DNA of 64,000 nucleotides. Source: Symbiodinium kawagutii. Taxonomy: Eukaryota; Sar; Dinophyceae; Suessiales; Symbiodiniaceae. The translations under genes and the position numbers were made by a program. The stretch is taken from assembly GCA_009767595.1 (NCBI GenBank), contig VSDK01003676.1, positions 1,038,620 through 1,102,619 on the forward strand. The letters run 5' to 3'. Position 1 is the stretch's first letter. Each line of letters opens with the position of its first letter. A model generated the notes under the pieces. The model had not been told where the DNA came from. It saw nothing but the letters and a program-made list of their open reading frames with translations, and did not search any database. Of this stretch, positions 44,335-56,221 are shown one piece after another.

Positions 44335-46829
44335 TATATTTCTCAGATGTTTGGTTGTTGCTTGGTGTTGAGGTTGGTGAATGAAAAGGCCTATCCCACT
44401 TGTGCTGGAAAGACGCAAGCAGAAAAATAGCAACAACTACCACAAGTTGAACTGCCAGATTTGCTGCTGCTGCCGCTGCCACTGCTACTATTGCTACACA
44501 ATGCTACTGCCAATTTCATCATTGCCACGGCTGCTTCCTTTTGTTCTACTGCTTGCTGCTCGAGCTCCTCTTTGGTTGCCCACGTGATATTCCACAGTTT
44601 GAGGGAGGATTTCCTGACTAGGGCTTTGGGGCACTTAGGTGGTCATTACCTTGGAGGATTTTACAAAGCACCTTGGAACAAACAGGTTGGCCTGGCTGAC
44701 CCAATCAAGTTGCTCACCCAATATGCTGATGATGAACTTCCAAGGTTTCGTGTGTTTCAATGCTCATTACCTATGTGAAAATAGGGACTGCTTGGACAGC
44801 AATGCTGTGCAAACAAGTAGGCAGGCTGCATTCCGGGGAGACATGACTGGGATTTTTTGCTGAGGTTTGAGGGATTCGAGGCGCTGAATTGGTGTGGGAA
44901 TCAGTTTCGAACAGGTTGATGCTTCATCCCATTGATCCATATCCACTCGCTGGTTTAAAACATGTTTTCCAATGATTGGGATGGTTGATTGATGGTGGTA
45001 CTGTGCCTGCTGACCATCCAATAGGGTGGTTTGATTGACTAATATATTTTCATAGGGGTTGAAACCACCAGCCACATATTGATCCCACTAAGTACTGCTG
45101 TGTTCAACCATCCTTGCTGGTGATCAACAAGCATACTTTCCACGTGTGCAGCTAGGCCAACAGAATGAGAATTGGTAAAAGTTTAGCCCGGACCTCGTTG
45201 CCATTTGCTGATCTTGGCTTTTTGTTCAGCTCTCAGAGGATATGAGATATAGGCTGCATCGATAAACACTACTGACTCGCAGATTGTGGTTGTCAAATTA
45301 TCCACCACAAATCTGGTTTCCGCAGTGTTTGCAGCCCCCTCTTCTGTATAAGTATAGGCAATCATGTGCCTTTTCCCTGCTCGCACTTGGCAACCTCCAG
45401 TAGGTTCCTTGGAAACCTTGGATACTTCTCCTCGAAACAGCTTGCCCCGCGCACACCAAGATCAATTTTCCTTGTCGGAACTACATATTGTTTACTGTAA
45501 CCTGTACTTGTGCTTCAAGGTGAACCTGCATTGGCGCATGCTCTTTTTTTCAAATCTCTGTTTACTTCGTCAGCCCCCATCCATACATTCGCTCTCTTTT
45601 GTTCATCCCGCAACGTGGCTATTGGTCAAAATGGGTACTGAAGGGAAATTTGATTTACAAACTGTTGGTTCACCAAGATGGGTCAATTTCGCAAAAACCA
45701 TCAGCCACCAAATGCATACACGGTTTCTGCCGAGACCCATCCCCACGGTCAAGGTTTCACGCTCATGTTTTCCCAATATAAAGTTTCCCCTGCCTTTCAC
45801 ACCAGGTATGAATATCGAGTGCAACCAGCGCCTGGATCTGAAGTCGTTGTGAGCGTAAGCTGAAATTGTTAACCCAGATGGTGGATGAAGATCCCGTGGG
45901 TTAACATTAATTGCCCATCAACCCTTTTAGCTTCTAGGGAAGTTAAAATTGATGAAGCTATTGAAATTGTTAACCCTTGGGTAAAGCGTAAGAACCATCA
46001 CTTTCAATAGCTTCGACACGGGAACCACCAAGATTTACCATGTTTTTGTGAGACAATCCGCTTCGATATGTTAAGATTCACAGTGATGAGGGGCTGCCCA
46101 TAGACAAAAACAGCACTTAAAGCTGCTCCAGTCGCCTTGGGTGTTGCCGAGACATGTGTGCTTGAAGTTGATCTTATATACATTTATTTCAGGCACGTAT
46201 GCACACTAAGGAGAACGATCTACAACGCAATATGATATCCATATGTTCAACTATGTGCAACTGACACCTTGGATGCTCCATGTCTCAGCACAGATTTTCA
46301 CTGCTGGTCTTAAGCAAAACTTGGCCGTGACTTTGTTGAGACTGGCAGCTGCAGTGGGATCATGATGACTTTGTTTCATGGAAAGATCACATATTTGCGT
46401 GTGCTAAGCTTGATTTGGCCCTCCCTTCCCGCCTTTTTTTTGGAGGGGACAACTGGCTCCGGTTCCATTTTGAATAGACCACTCTCAATTGGGCTTTGTT
46501 CATTCGTTTAGCCTAAAATTGGATCCTTGCTAAGCTGATCATATCTTCCCAGTGGACTCACGTGCGGTCCTAAGTGGTTGGGGGATGGCCCAGACTCCAG
46601 CGATTCCATGGCATGACGGGACCTGCAGGTGATCTATCCATTGCTGTCGTTGTTCTCCCAACTCTCGGGTGTGGCTGCTCTGTTCTGCTGGGCTTTCTTC
46701 AAGAGCCCTCTGCTGGGGCGAGCCTTGGTCATGGAGTTTCGTCACTGATCAGCTAGCCGCTGGAATGGCAGGTCTGGGCTAACCGTGAGGGACCATCCTG
46801 AATGTTGGCCCGGAAGGGTGAAAAAACAA

Positions 46830-47173
<344 letters not shown>

Positions 47174-47203
47174 GCAGCACCAGCACCAGCACCACCACCA
47201 CCA

Positions 47204-47316
47204 GCATCATCATCATCATCGTCATCCTCATCCTCATCCTCATCCTCATCGTCATCATCATTATCATTCTCATCATCATCATCATCCTCATCCTCATCCA
47301 CATCCACATCACCACC
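47204..47316. repeat. CAT / CCTCAT imperfect repeat
   Basis: CATCAT runs alternate with (CCTCAT)n, continuing directly from the CAG tract and its CAC variants. Open on + as His/Pro-rich sequence and on - as Asp/Glu/Met-rich sequence. Confidence 0.95.
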
Positions 47317-47505
47317 ATGGCTGGTTTGCCACATTTCTTCACTGCCTCGCGCCCCGAGGGAAGATCATCGATCTCAGCCAAGACGATGGCGAGACCTCTC
47401 AGCAGCCAGTGGCGGCCCGCAGAAGTCCAGGCCGGGGCCGTGGCCGAGGACCCAGGGAGGGAAACCTGGCAGCAGTGGTGAAGTTGAGGAGGTGCGAGCC
47501 AGCTG
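47317..47505 (+). other. GC-rich coding-like island after the CAG tract
   Basis: Three + frames look plausible. One starts at an ATG at 47317 (MAGLPHFFTASRPEGRSS, ending GRETWQQW and a stop). The poly-Gln frame continues as KIIDLSQDDGETSQQPVAAR and then SPGRGRGRGPREG. If the latter were translated, the CAG tract would encode a ~111-residue polyglutamine ahead of it. No decisive border is seen. Confidence 0.25.
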
Positions 47506-48011
47506 AAACCAACAAGCAAGCAATCTGGGTCAATGGAAGATGGTGCTTAGCAGCTATAGCAGTTGCCATGTCACTGGCGCTGGTGGTCAATGATCTGATT
47601 TGCCTGTTTTCTATGACTATGGCAATCCCACCTGTAACCAACCAGGGTATACCAGGCTGGCAGCCGGTGCTGAGGAGAATATAGCAGCATTGCAGATGCA
47701 GAGGAGGAGGAACAACAATCCCTTCTGGAAGTGGGGGGGCGCTCGGGGGGTCGCGGTGCTTCGTTGTTGGATGGTACTGAGGGGGAGGGGCTGTAGAACA
47801 GTCACTGGAGAATGAAAATGATATGGTGGCAACCCCCTGGGTGAGTTGATTTCCACCATGAATCATGAGTTTTACAGCTGGTGATGGCTCGCACCAAACT
47901 GCGCTTGGAGCTTCATAAGTGGATCTACCAGAGCAGTTGGATGTCATCAACCACCTGTGGACGCAACGCGCCTGCCGTAGAAAAAGCAAGGCTCAGCCCG
48001 GTGCAAAGCAG

Positions 48012-48100
48012 TAATGTTGGTTTCTGATTAGTATCTACCTGTTGGTTTCATCTATTTTCATTACTTTAGGGGGGGTTACACTAATCAGAAACCAACATTA
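48012..48100. repeat. M5 element with perfect 21-bp terminal inverted repeats
   Basis: TAATGTTGGTTTCTGATTAGT at the left is the exact reverse complement of the right end ACTAATCAGAAACCAACATTA. The total is 89 bp. The outermost TA at both ends would fit a TA target duplication of the Tc1/mariner type. Confidence 0.92.
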
Positions 48101-48857
48101 AACTTTTTGGGTTTCTGCTTTGGTGGCAGCTTTGGGCTTTCTCCACGCAGTTTTGTTCCCCAACCAAATGGACCCTTTTTGGGTTCCATTGATGGACCCA
48201 GTTGTTTGCAACCAGCATCGCTCATTGGGTAAGAAATTCCATTGGCCCATTCATTAATACATGTTGATACGGGTAAACACAATTTTCAATACTGCATGGC
48301 AGATGTATATTAAGGGGCACGCCCTTTTAGTGTATATGGACAAGAAACTGCAACTATTCTGTTGGAAACACTCATGGTTTTTCAGCAGTGTCACCCACAA
48401 ATGTTTGGAAAGATTTGCATAGAACTGAGCCAAGACCTCCTGGAGCACCTGCAGTGAAGTGGATTTAATTCACCCTTCTTTGAGCAGCACTGCAAATTGA
48501 AGCAATTCATGGAAGAAGTCGCATGTCTTGCGCCTATGGCCGTCCCGGTCCCTAGTAGGATGAGACCTTGTGAATGAAGGGATGATATGAAATGATATTG
48601 CCCTGAGGGGCCAGTGCGGGGTTTTGTTCAGCAACAGTGACCTCACAATCGTACGTGTACAGGGTGCGTTGCGGATTTGTTTCGGTTCCTCAATTGGCCG
48701 CATGGACCCAAATGATCTATATTTCGAAGGGGTTGATAGTTCTTGAGTCTTTTTCCATTTTTCCCATTTGTTTCTATTTTTGTCTATTTTTCCCCTTGAT
48801 TTCTACTTCGCCACAACTTTTCATGGCCGTTGCCCACGCCACGACGCCGCGGCTGAG

Positions 48858-48965
48858 ATTCAAATGTCTGAGTTGTCGCAGCAGGCCCTGGCTGGGGAAG
48901 GGCTGAGAGTTGCCGATGTGCTGCACCTGTTGTGCTCGCCCCGCCAAAGCTACAAGTGGAGTTAG
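48858..48965 (+). CDS. Candidate terminal exon
   Basis: After ggctgag the frame reads IQMSELSQQALAGEGLRVAD and then VLHLLCSPRQSYKWS with TAG at 48963-48965. Third-position GC is high, and the composition collapses to AT-rich right after the stop. The - strand is also open. Function not recognised. Confidence 0.35.
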   Translation: MQMSELSQQALAGEGLRVADVLHLLCSPRQSYKWS

Positions 48966-49505
48966 TGGGTAACCTGCCACAAAACATGGTGTGTGTGTTA
49001 TATTGTGTAGTTATAGAATTAGACACTCATTGAACATTATATAATTATATTACATGACTCACTCTCATAGATATACATTTGAAACCATGTGTATCATAAT
49101 AACCATTCATTATGAGCATGATCATCCATTCCTCAACCACTCAGGGTCCCTAAGGCCCTTATGATCAACGTGATTAGCGATCACGGAGAACCACGGTTAA
49201 GCTGGTTGTTTGGATACCTATGATGAATCATTCATTCACCACGGTAAACCCATCAGCATGTTCAACCTTCACCCTCAAGCCTTGACCATATATGATGAAC
49301 CCCTAACTTTCTGATCAGCACAGTCGCGACCAAGATGATGTACATCCCGAAAATCCGCATGATCAGTATGGTCAATTTCTTGATGCATCACTTGACCTTA
49401 TGACCCTAACCCTTAACGGCCTTAACGCTAAAGCTGGATGGTCAGCCCTTGACCTTCAACCCTTGAACCCTTGCTGAACCCTCCACCGTTACTCCAACGT
49501 CTCAG

Positions 49506-49601
49506 GAGAGGCAACACGCCGTGGTGAAGGCCGTGGAGCTGGAGGAACCCCCACTGTTGGACTTGGAGGAGCGGGAGGAGGAGCTGGATGCCAAGCGCTA
49601 G
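49506..49601 (+). CDS. Candidate acidic helical exon abutting an M2 element
   Basis: Entered by cgtctcag, it reads ERQHAVVKAVELEEPPLLDL and then EEREEELDAKR, followed by TAG at 49599-49601. The Glu-rich sequence suggests a coiled coil or charged helix. The last base of the TAG is the first base of an M2 element, so the stop may be a product of the insertion, or the element may form the start of an intron. No partner exon is identified with confidence; the coiled-coil exon at 27053 has a similar style. Confidence 0.45.
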   Translation, partial: ERQHAVVKAVELEEPPLLDLEEREEELDAKR

Positions 49602-49742
49602 TTTCTCAAGCCATAGGGACTCCCCCCCCCCAATTATTTAGACTATTGACCATTGATGGAAGCCCTAGCACAAAGAAAAAAAAAAAAAACATTGATGGAT
49701 GATAAACCAACCATTTTTGGGGTCCCTGATTTTGAGATACAT
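49601..49742. repeat. M2 element, expanded
   Basis: GTTTCTCAAGCCATAGGGAC at the left and GGGGTCCCTGATTTTGAGATAC at the right. The inside is longer than other copies and contains a C9-like run and an A-rich run (49676-49690). Confidence 0.7.
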
Positions 49743-50217
49743 AGACAGAAATGATGCCAGTATTGTATGTTAATGATATTTATGTAGATTGACATGTTGT
49801 ATAATCATGTGTATTGCAAGCAGTGTGAGTAAACAGATACACGTTCATATATGTATGTGTGCATGTGTGCGTTCTGAGGCGGGTGACCTCATTGATGAAA
49901 CTGGGAACCTATGAGCCAATGTGAACCATTGTTGGTCATTAGTCATTACTGTATGAAGTGATGGCTCGTCCTTATGACCATATTATGTGTCAATCATTAG
50001 TCATGATGATGACCATAGCCAATTAGTCATAACCACATGTTAGTCACAAGCACTGTTAATGATAGGTTTCACCATTGGTTCGTTCACCATGTTAGTCCTA
50101 ACCACCGTCAGTCAAGACCACTGTTTGTCATAACCACCATTGGTCCGTTACCACATGGTTTAATCACTGGTTATTACTAGTTCACCACTAGTCATAACCA
50201 CCATTGTGGTTAACTAA

Positions 50218-50313
50218 CTACCATGAGCAACCAAAACCCTCAAAAAGCTAGGTTTTGCCCTCCCAAGTATGAGTTATAGCCTATAAAAATGATGGTTTTG
50301 GGGCTCATGGTAG
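50218..50313. repeat. M4 short inverted-repeat element
   Basis: CTACCATGAGCAACCAAAACC and GGTTTTGGGGCTCATGGTAG are inverted repeats with only a few mismatches. The core is the same as at 37483-37579. Confidence 0.9.
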
Positions 50314-50410
50314 TTCATCACCATTGGTTTCTGTCAATTCCCATGGGTAGTCACCACTGGCCATGGCCATGAACCCAGGCCCCGGGGATGGCCATCTCCC
50401 ATCGCGTCAG

Positions 50411-50494
50411 GAAGTCCCAGGGCCAGCTGCGGTGCAGGCCTTGACGGTCCCAGAGGAGGCCGCTGGGGCTATGATCCCCTGGAGTTGGTACCTG
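50411..50494 (+). CDS. Candidate internal exon with GTGAGT donor
   Basis: 84 nt between catcgcgtcag and a consensus donor GTGAGT at 50495. Frame one reads EVPGPAAVQALTVPEEAAGA and then MIPWSWYL, and is open upstream to an ATG at 50369. A second frame (containing GPRGGRWGYDPLELVP) is also open. Product unknown. Confidence 0.4.
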
Positions 50495-51115
50495 GTGAGT
50501 GGGGGGGGTTACTATGATCCCCTTTGGTGGAAATGCTGGTTGGAAAATGGTTTGAACCCCTGAATGCTGGTTAGGAGATATAGAAATCTTTCACCGTGGG
50601 TGAAGCGTTTCGGAACCGGAGAATGTTGAGGGTTATTGAACATTTTGGTTCCATGCAACGCAAGGGGTAGGTGGTGTTCGCTGTTGGGTCGATGCTGTTC
50701 TGAGTACCAGACTTCTCTATTGTAGGGAGCTCTTACGATTGACAATGGGCTTCGAAGCTGGTTGAAGACATGATACAATGAAATCCCGAATGGCCCAGAA
50801 GAATTAACCACTCCATGTTGAAAAGGAATCCATGATGGTATATTTCTAAGGTGGCGCATAGATGTGGAGCACCCACTATCTCACTTGCAAGGATATGTAA
50901 ATATTTCTGCCTCTTTTGGTGGGTAGCAGCGAGTTTTCAGTAAAATGGCCACTTGCAGAGTCTTCACGTTAGTTTATGTTGGAATTTCGTGTTAGAGGCC
51001 CGCCCCTGTTGAAACCCATTCTCCAAGCCTGTTTATACAAAGCAGACGAATCACCGCAGCGCAATGTAAAAGTCACTCCCTTCAGGATTGCCACCAGCTG
51101 ACCACGCGTTTGTAC

Positions 51116-51298
51116 CTAGCTGCAAGTTGCCCAGTTGGAGCCTTCAACGTTTCTTCTTTTTTGCTTCCTGATGTTCTCCAGCCATTGATCTCCAAGAGTC
51201 AGATTCGCTAGGTCGAGATACCACAAGCATCGAAGATCTTGAAGCACAGCGTTTCCTCGCCCAATCCGGATAAGGCCGGTGCCTCCGTGACGTGCCAT
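51116..51298 (-). CDS. Candidate exon or small ORF, unknown
   Basis: On - a 60-codon frame from the ATG at 51298 reads MARHGGTGLIRIGRGNAVLQ, then CLWYLDLANLTLGDQWLENI and RKQKRRNVEGSNWATCS with a stop. The composition looks like a folded domain followed by a basic tail. No motif recognised. Confidence 0.35.
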   Translation of the reverse strand: MARHGGTGLIRIGRGNAVLQDLRCLWYLDLANLTLGDQWLENIRKQKRRNVEGSNWATCS

Positions 51299-51382
51299 TC
51301 ACCGGTTTTTGACCCTGGGGTCCTTGAGACAAACAACCACAGTTGCAGAAGAAGTTGCTGGTAGATTCATACAACCACCGTT

Positions 51383-51453
51383 GCTTTTACTTTTATGGAT
51401 CACTGTTTTATGGATCAACGTCATAGTGCACAGTGATCCATAAAAGTAAAAGC
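51383..51453. repeat. Perfect 23-bp inverted repeat (hairpin)
   Basis: The left arm 51383-51405 (GCTTTTACTTTTATGGATCA, then CTG) is the exact reverse complement of 51431-51453, with a 25-nt loop. The loop repeats part of the arm (tttatggatcaacg). It is too short for the M families and unrelated in sequence. Confidence 0.95.
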
Positions 51454-51677
51454 GGTGAGAAGGAATGAACCAACATGAACCAACAGCAAACAAGTTTTAT
51501 CACATTGGGAATGCTATTGACAACTGCAAGGCAAGTGTCCGACTTGTTTTTGGCTAGCCGAACCGGACCAGCGAGGATTCACATTCATACACCAATTGAA
51601 GTAACATTGGATATGTTTGACTAGGGCGTAATCTCCCAGCATATTCAATTTTAACCTACTAGGATGATGAAAGTATG

Positions 51678-51785
51678 ACTGGTTGGTAGTTTCCACCATT
51701 TTTTCAACATTTCCTCAAATTTGGGATACTTTGGGTATGGTTGGCCGGTTCACTTTTCTTGGGATGAGTTGAAACCACTAACGAG
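51678..51785. repeat. Divergent M3 element
   Basis: The left end is ACTGGTTGGTAGTTTCCACC and the right end GATGAGTTGAAACCACTAACGAG. The core is diverged but keeps ggttggccggttcac. Confidence 0.55.
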
Positions 51786-51865
51786 GATATCTACATTTTT
51801 CACCTGGTGCCACAAAGTTTGGCAGCGGTTCAAAAACTTGCTCCTGTCCAAATCACAATCATAAA

Positions 51866-51940
51866 ACATTGTTTTCCCTATTATTACTGGTTATTATCTC
51901 CCATGAAAGTTGGTTGGCTAATATTGACTCATAGCCATAT
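51866..51940 (-). repeat. M1 element, partial
   Basis: Core ATTGTTTTCCCTATTATTAC and right end GGTTGGCTAATATTGACTCATAGCCAT. The far end is missing. A similar fragment lies at 40961-41010. Confidence 0.7.
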
Positions 51941-51974
51941 ATCACAATGAAGCTTCATGACAATCAAGCTTCAG

Positions 51975-52126
51975 GTTGCTTGGGATCCGGTGGGGTGGGT
52001 GCACCTGAGTTCACGCGGAGTTTCGCCATGAAGTTTGAAGCAAGCAGCGGTGAAGCCTTCAGCGTGGAGTCGTTTCCAATCCCAAGATCATGCCGAAGGC
52101 TTCACCTTCGTTGGGATGAACATTAG
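51975..52126 (+). CDS. Candidate terminal exon
   Basis: Following caagcttcag the frame reads GSGGVGAPEFTRSFAMKFEA, SSGEAFSVESFPIPRSC, then RRLHLRWDEH and TAG at 52124-52126. Third-position GC is high. A short inverted repeat (gagatgttca / tgaacatctc) follows at about 52143-52192. Function unknown. Confidence 0.35.
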
Positions 52127-52903
52127 TGATTTCAGGAACCTTGAGATGTTCACCTTCTCCTTCATTTCCCTCACCTTGAGCTGAACATCTCAACGAAGAA
52201 TTAGTTGCCGAAACTGGATGGATAATCGATGAACATTCCAAGGAAGAACTAGTCGGTTTTGTGAATCTTTGCCTTTGGTCATGGGTCATGTCCAGCCACG
52301 ACATTTTGCGGGTATCAACAGCCACGCTTGGAAATAATGATCCGTCGATGGGCCGCCGATTTAATTTTCAGGTGGTTGAAATGGATACCTCGACGCTGAC
52401 TTTGTCCAATGACATTGTTTTCAGTGCCAATAAGCGAGGACGAGAAAGGGAGGGTGGGTGGGTGGTTAATGATCAGGTGCTACCATGAAATATTTTCTGG
52501 GACACGAGTCTTGAATTCCGCATGTTTGCAAATGTGTGTGTGTGTCCTGAAAAATGTTCCGCACCATCCCTTAATGTTGAAAGATGCCCTGCAGAGACTG
52601 CATATTTGGGATACGATGCCTGGAGCGACATAGCCTTGTATTAGTTGGCTCAAGTATGAATTTACATGTTGTCATGCGTTTTAGGTTGACACATGAACGT
52701 ATTAATGTGCACATGTCCTCATATCCCTTCACAATGAACAGTCGAGGGTAGCTATCTGAATAAACGTGAAAACGGCTAAGCCTTTGGGCCTTCTCCTTGT
52801 ATGTAAAAACCATTGCAATTGTTTCCTGTTGGTTTGGTTCCTCCGGCTATCCTCGGGTAGTCAGCCACCACTAATTAATTGATCATGTTTGGTACGATCT
52901 CAG

Positions 52904-53215
52904 GACGCGCAGACACAATTGATGAAGTTTGAGAATGGCTACATGTGGTCAGATGTGCTTGAAATGTGGTTTGAAATGGCTAACCAGTGGTTGTTTGATA
53001 AATGGTGGACTATGGCTAGTCATGTTTGCGAATTCCAGCAACCAGCAAGAATCAGGGGGCGCCAGGGCAAAAACAAACAATCCCCAAAATCGGTGAACAA
53101 AACGGGGGTCTCCACCCACAGCCATGCGGAGAAAGGTCTAGAACGTATCCCAAGCCCGACTGCCCAGGATTGTTTTGGTTGGTTGGTGAGTCTCAGCTAT
53201 TCTGACTGGCTGTAA
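52904..53215 (+). CDS. Open frame with candidate exon start, unknown
   Basis: The acceptor ggtacgatctcag precedes DAQTQLMKFENGYMW; the frame stays open to 53213-53215. The middle is Trp-rich and less convincing; the later part (GVSTHSHAEKGLERIPSPTA) looks better. Possibly one or two short exons rather than the whole frame. Confidence 0.25.
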   Translation, partial: DAQTQLMKFENGYMWSDVLEMWFEMANQWLFDKWWTMASHVCEFQQPARIRGRQGKNKQSPKSVNKTGVSTHSHAEKGLERIPSPTAQDCFGWLVSLSYSDWL

Positions 53216-53501
53216 TGGAAGCTAAGAACGAGCATCTTCACAAGGGTGGTTAATTAATAATTGTCGCAAGGGTGGTTAAATATTAAATGTATATTACAAT
53301 TAATATATTTGTATAAGCCTTCATGAGCCGTACCAATCAACCAGTCACTGTTAATTAACTAACCACAAGTCCTAACAGAATCAACATCAATAACCCACCA
53401 AATTTATAAAAAAACTAGATTGTACCAACCACCATTGACAAAGAAGGAAGTGAATGCACCAACCCAAAGCAACCATGATTAAACGACCACTATGAACGAA
53501 C

Positions 53502-53640
53502 CATAGTAGCACTTGAAGAATTTCTCGGTCTCGAAAGGGCCAATCTTCCACCCGGCGACCGTGAGGAAGCACCATGCCAGCCGGGGTAGCCCTCGAGCCC
53601 ACAGTACCTCATCTGCAAGGACGGTGTGGCAACCGGCTAC
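53502..53640 (-). CDS. Candidate internal exon
   Basis: On - , between cacttcag and a GTTCGT donor: VAGCHTVLADEVLWARGLP, then WCFLTVAGWKIGPFETEKFF and KCYY. On + a shorter open piece with splice-like borders reads YLICKDGVATGYLKW (53602-53646). Strand not settled; - is favoured for length. Confidence 0.3.
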
Positions 53641-53830
53641 CTGAAGTGGTTGGTGAAGTTGCGTAAGGTCACCAGGATAGCTAACAACCAGGAGAGCTAG
53701 CACTAGTTCGGAAGGGTGAACCACCAATGGTTATTTCAACTGGTAGCTACCAAGTGGTTGGTGAAGTCACGTAAGGCCACTAGCAGTTCACCACAATAGC
53801 TACCAGTGGTGGCAAAAACTGGCTGAAAAC

Positions 53831-53899
53831 CAGCTTAGAGGCGGCATCGCTGATGGATTTGGGGACCACATTTTGGAGTTCATTGCAAAGCTTGCGATA
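53831..53899 (-). CDS. Candidate internal exon, 23 codons
   Basis: A strong acceptor (ctcgttttcag) opens exactly 23 codons, YRKLCNELQNVVPKSISDAA then SKL, followed by GTTTTC. Phase zero at both ends. Helical, charged sequence. It could belong to the same - strand gene as 56222-56294; both are short helical exons, but this is inference. Confidence 0.4.
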
Positions 53900-54733
53900 C
53901 TGAAAACGAGATGCACATAAGTGAATCCTTGATAATTAAATGCTATGTGGCTATGTGTGATATTATCCTTATATCCCAGGATGCATTTGCTGGGATACCT
54001 TGCAATTATGAATCGCTGTATCCCAGGATGCTTCAGTGTTGGTTGGACCCTGTGGTAGATCAGGTACAAAATCACCATCAGTTCAGACAAAGCTTGACCA
54101 GCGTGCTGGGATTGAGCTTAGCAGCTGGGATCAAATTTTCGTACCTGCCGCATACTCTTAAGCATGATAAAACCGCGACCAGGCATGATGTTATCATTGT
54201 CTATTCTTAAGCCATCAATAAGCATAATCATCTCTGGACCAGTAACTTCATGAGATTGACTATAGAACTTGTAATGGGAGGCAGGAGGGGCGTGTACGTG
54301 CACCTTGACCAATCTGTGGCATGTTGCCCATACTTTGCTCAAGTCTTGCGCTGCCTCAAAGAACCAAGACCACGAAGAACTGAGTGCAGGTGGTCCACGA
54401 TAGCAAGTGAAGGATATATTGCTGATAAGGGTGCGACATGGTTCAACGATTGCTGGTCATTTTATTGGAATTTGAAGGCGGCAGGTGGCCAACAAGGGAA
54501 CATGCCAATAGCACTACTCAACCCAATCCAAGGACTTGCAACACACAACCGGTAGCGTGCCCTGACATCAAAGGCCACCATTCAATTTACTCAGCATCAT
54601 CCAACCGTCCTGAAGTAGTTGGTGAACCAACCAACTAGTTTTAGTTGGAATATCAACATTAATCCTGGTTGCTGATGCTTTTTAACCATCAATATGAAAT
54701 CATCATAGACCATCACGAACCACGTTCAAGCAT

Positions 54734-54790
54734 CATCCAACCAGCCAACCAACCAGCCAGCCAGCCAACCAACCAACCAACAAGCCAACC
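54734..54790. repeat. CCAA/CCAG tetranucleotide repeat
   Basis: CAACCAGC and CCAACCAA units in tandem. Immediately downstream is the candidate exon at 54797. Confidence 0.9.
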
Positions 54791-54796
54791 ACCCGC

Positions 54797-54967
54797 GACT
54801 GGATGGCCAAGGCCATCTCGCGCAGTCGTCACAAGCGCGTGCGCGAGTTCTGGTGTCAGACCGATCCAGCACCCGTGGAGACGATACTGGGACGAACACT
54901 TGCGATGCGGGGGTCATCATGGCTGCTGACGGCTGATCACAAGGATGCTGGATGGAATGAGTGGTGA
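54797..54967 (+). CDS. Candidate basic exon, unknown protein
   Basis: The frame has exceptional third-position GC and reads DWMAKAISRSRHKRVREFWC, then QTDPAPVETILGRTLAMRG and SSWLL before composition weakens; stop TGA at 54965-54967. The basic helix SRSRHKRVREF could bind nucleic acid. A GTGTCA inside (54852) may be a donor. Upstream is the CCAA repeat, so the acceptor is unclear. Confidence 0.4.
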   Translation, partial: DWMAKAISRSRHKRVREFWCQTDPAPVETILGRTLAMRGSSWLLTADHKDAGWNEW

Positions 54968-56125
54968 TATGAGGTGATAATTTTGTTGGTTAAATTGGTA
55001 TGAATGAGTTTCAACAAGACGAGATCCGTATTGCAGAGTTCTTGCAGTATGACAGTCCGATTCCCCCATAGTTGGCCATTTCGAATGTGATACCGGAAAC
55101 CGCTGAAGGCTGGAAATTGGAAACATGTGTTGACTGTTTACTTGCCCATATCTATAAATAAACATTTGACCCCAGAAAACTAAGACTTAACACAACCTTA
55201 TGCAAAGTTCCGGTTGCGTACTACTGTCATGACATCGATTCCTGACCGAAGGCGTGGAACCACAAGTAGTGACCCCCAACCATGGTTGACCACCACTAGT
55301 GATGGTAGTGTACTACAGTAATCAGCCTGCTTTAACTACTTAAGTCATGATATGATATGAATTTATGAATAAGGGTTCAAACTGACGTGTGGGAAAAGTT
55401 TAAGCATGAAGCAGGCTCAAACTGGAGAAGCCCCAGTGAATCACCTCTTCAGAGTGGCTTCTCCCAAGTGGCGAAAAATGTCAAGCACAACTTCCATGGG
55501 CCCGAAAAAGCGGAGAAAGGTAGGCGTTTTCACCTCCCAAAAAAATGAGTGATACATGCGAGAACCTTTTCAACTGATGGTGAACTGAGGGCCAAGGGTG
55601 TTGGGCGTCCAAATTTGGCACAGCCGCCTGCATCTATCGTGGTAACCCCCCAGGATCTCGGATCGACCATTTGGGGAGCCGCTGGTTGTGCTGCCTAGGG
55701 TGATCCAGGTGCCACGCTTGGGCGTGGCAAGCATCACAACTGACATGATCAAAAGACTGTTAACTAGCTGGTTGATTGATTATCATCATTGATATAAGCT
55801 GATTAGTATATATTATCGTTGGTATCCTTTGAGAAGCTGGCCAAAGAGAGGGAGTTTTCATTCGTCCATGTTTGCAATTAACCGGCCTTGGCACCGTCTT
55901 GGTCTCATCCCTACGGGCGCCTCTGTGAGGCGGCTGACAGCCACGCCCAGCGAGAGAGAGAGAGAGAGAGATAGAGAAGCTGGTTGATCAAAATCAGTTG
56001 GTCAATGATCCAGTGGAGCTGTGTGCTTTACCAATGTTGGTCATAGTTGGGTCTTACCGTCTTATAATAAGCAGGTTGATAATTGAGAACCATTTGATAG
56101 GGCCTTACTTGCCCATGACTCATGT

Positions 56126-56221
56126 GGTGGTTTCTCAAAATAGTGGACCCCAACAATGGTTGGTATACTACTATAAATATGTTTAATAGCTACATGATTT
56201 ACGGGTACCTCGAGAAGGCAC
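56126..56221. repeat. M2 element abutting an exon
   Basis: GGTGGTTTCTCAAAATAGTGGACCCC at the left (56126). The right end is GGGTACCTCGAGAAGGCAC, whose reverse complement GTGCCTTCTCGAGGTACCC is a diverged M2 end and is also the predicted 5' splice site of the intron following the - strand exon 56222-56294. Confidence 0.7.

Noticed and set aside
45364-45852. 162-codon + strand frame with overlapping frames on both strands
   Set aside because: No motif or border support; several alternative frames are equally open.
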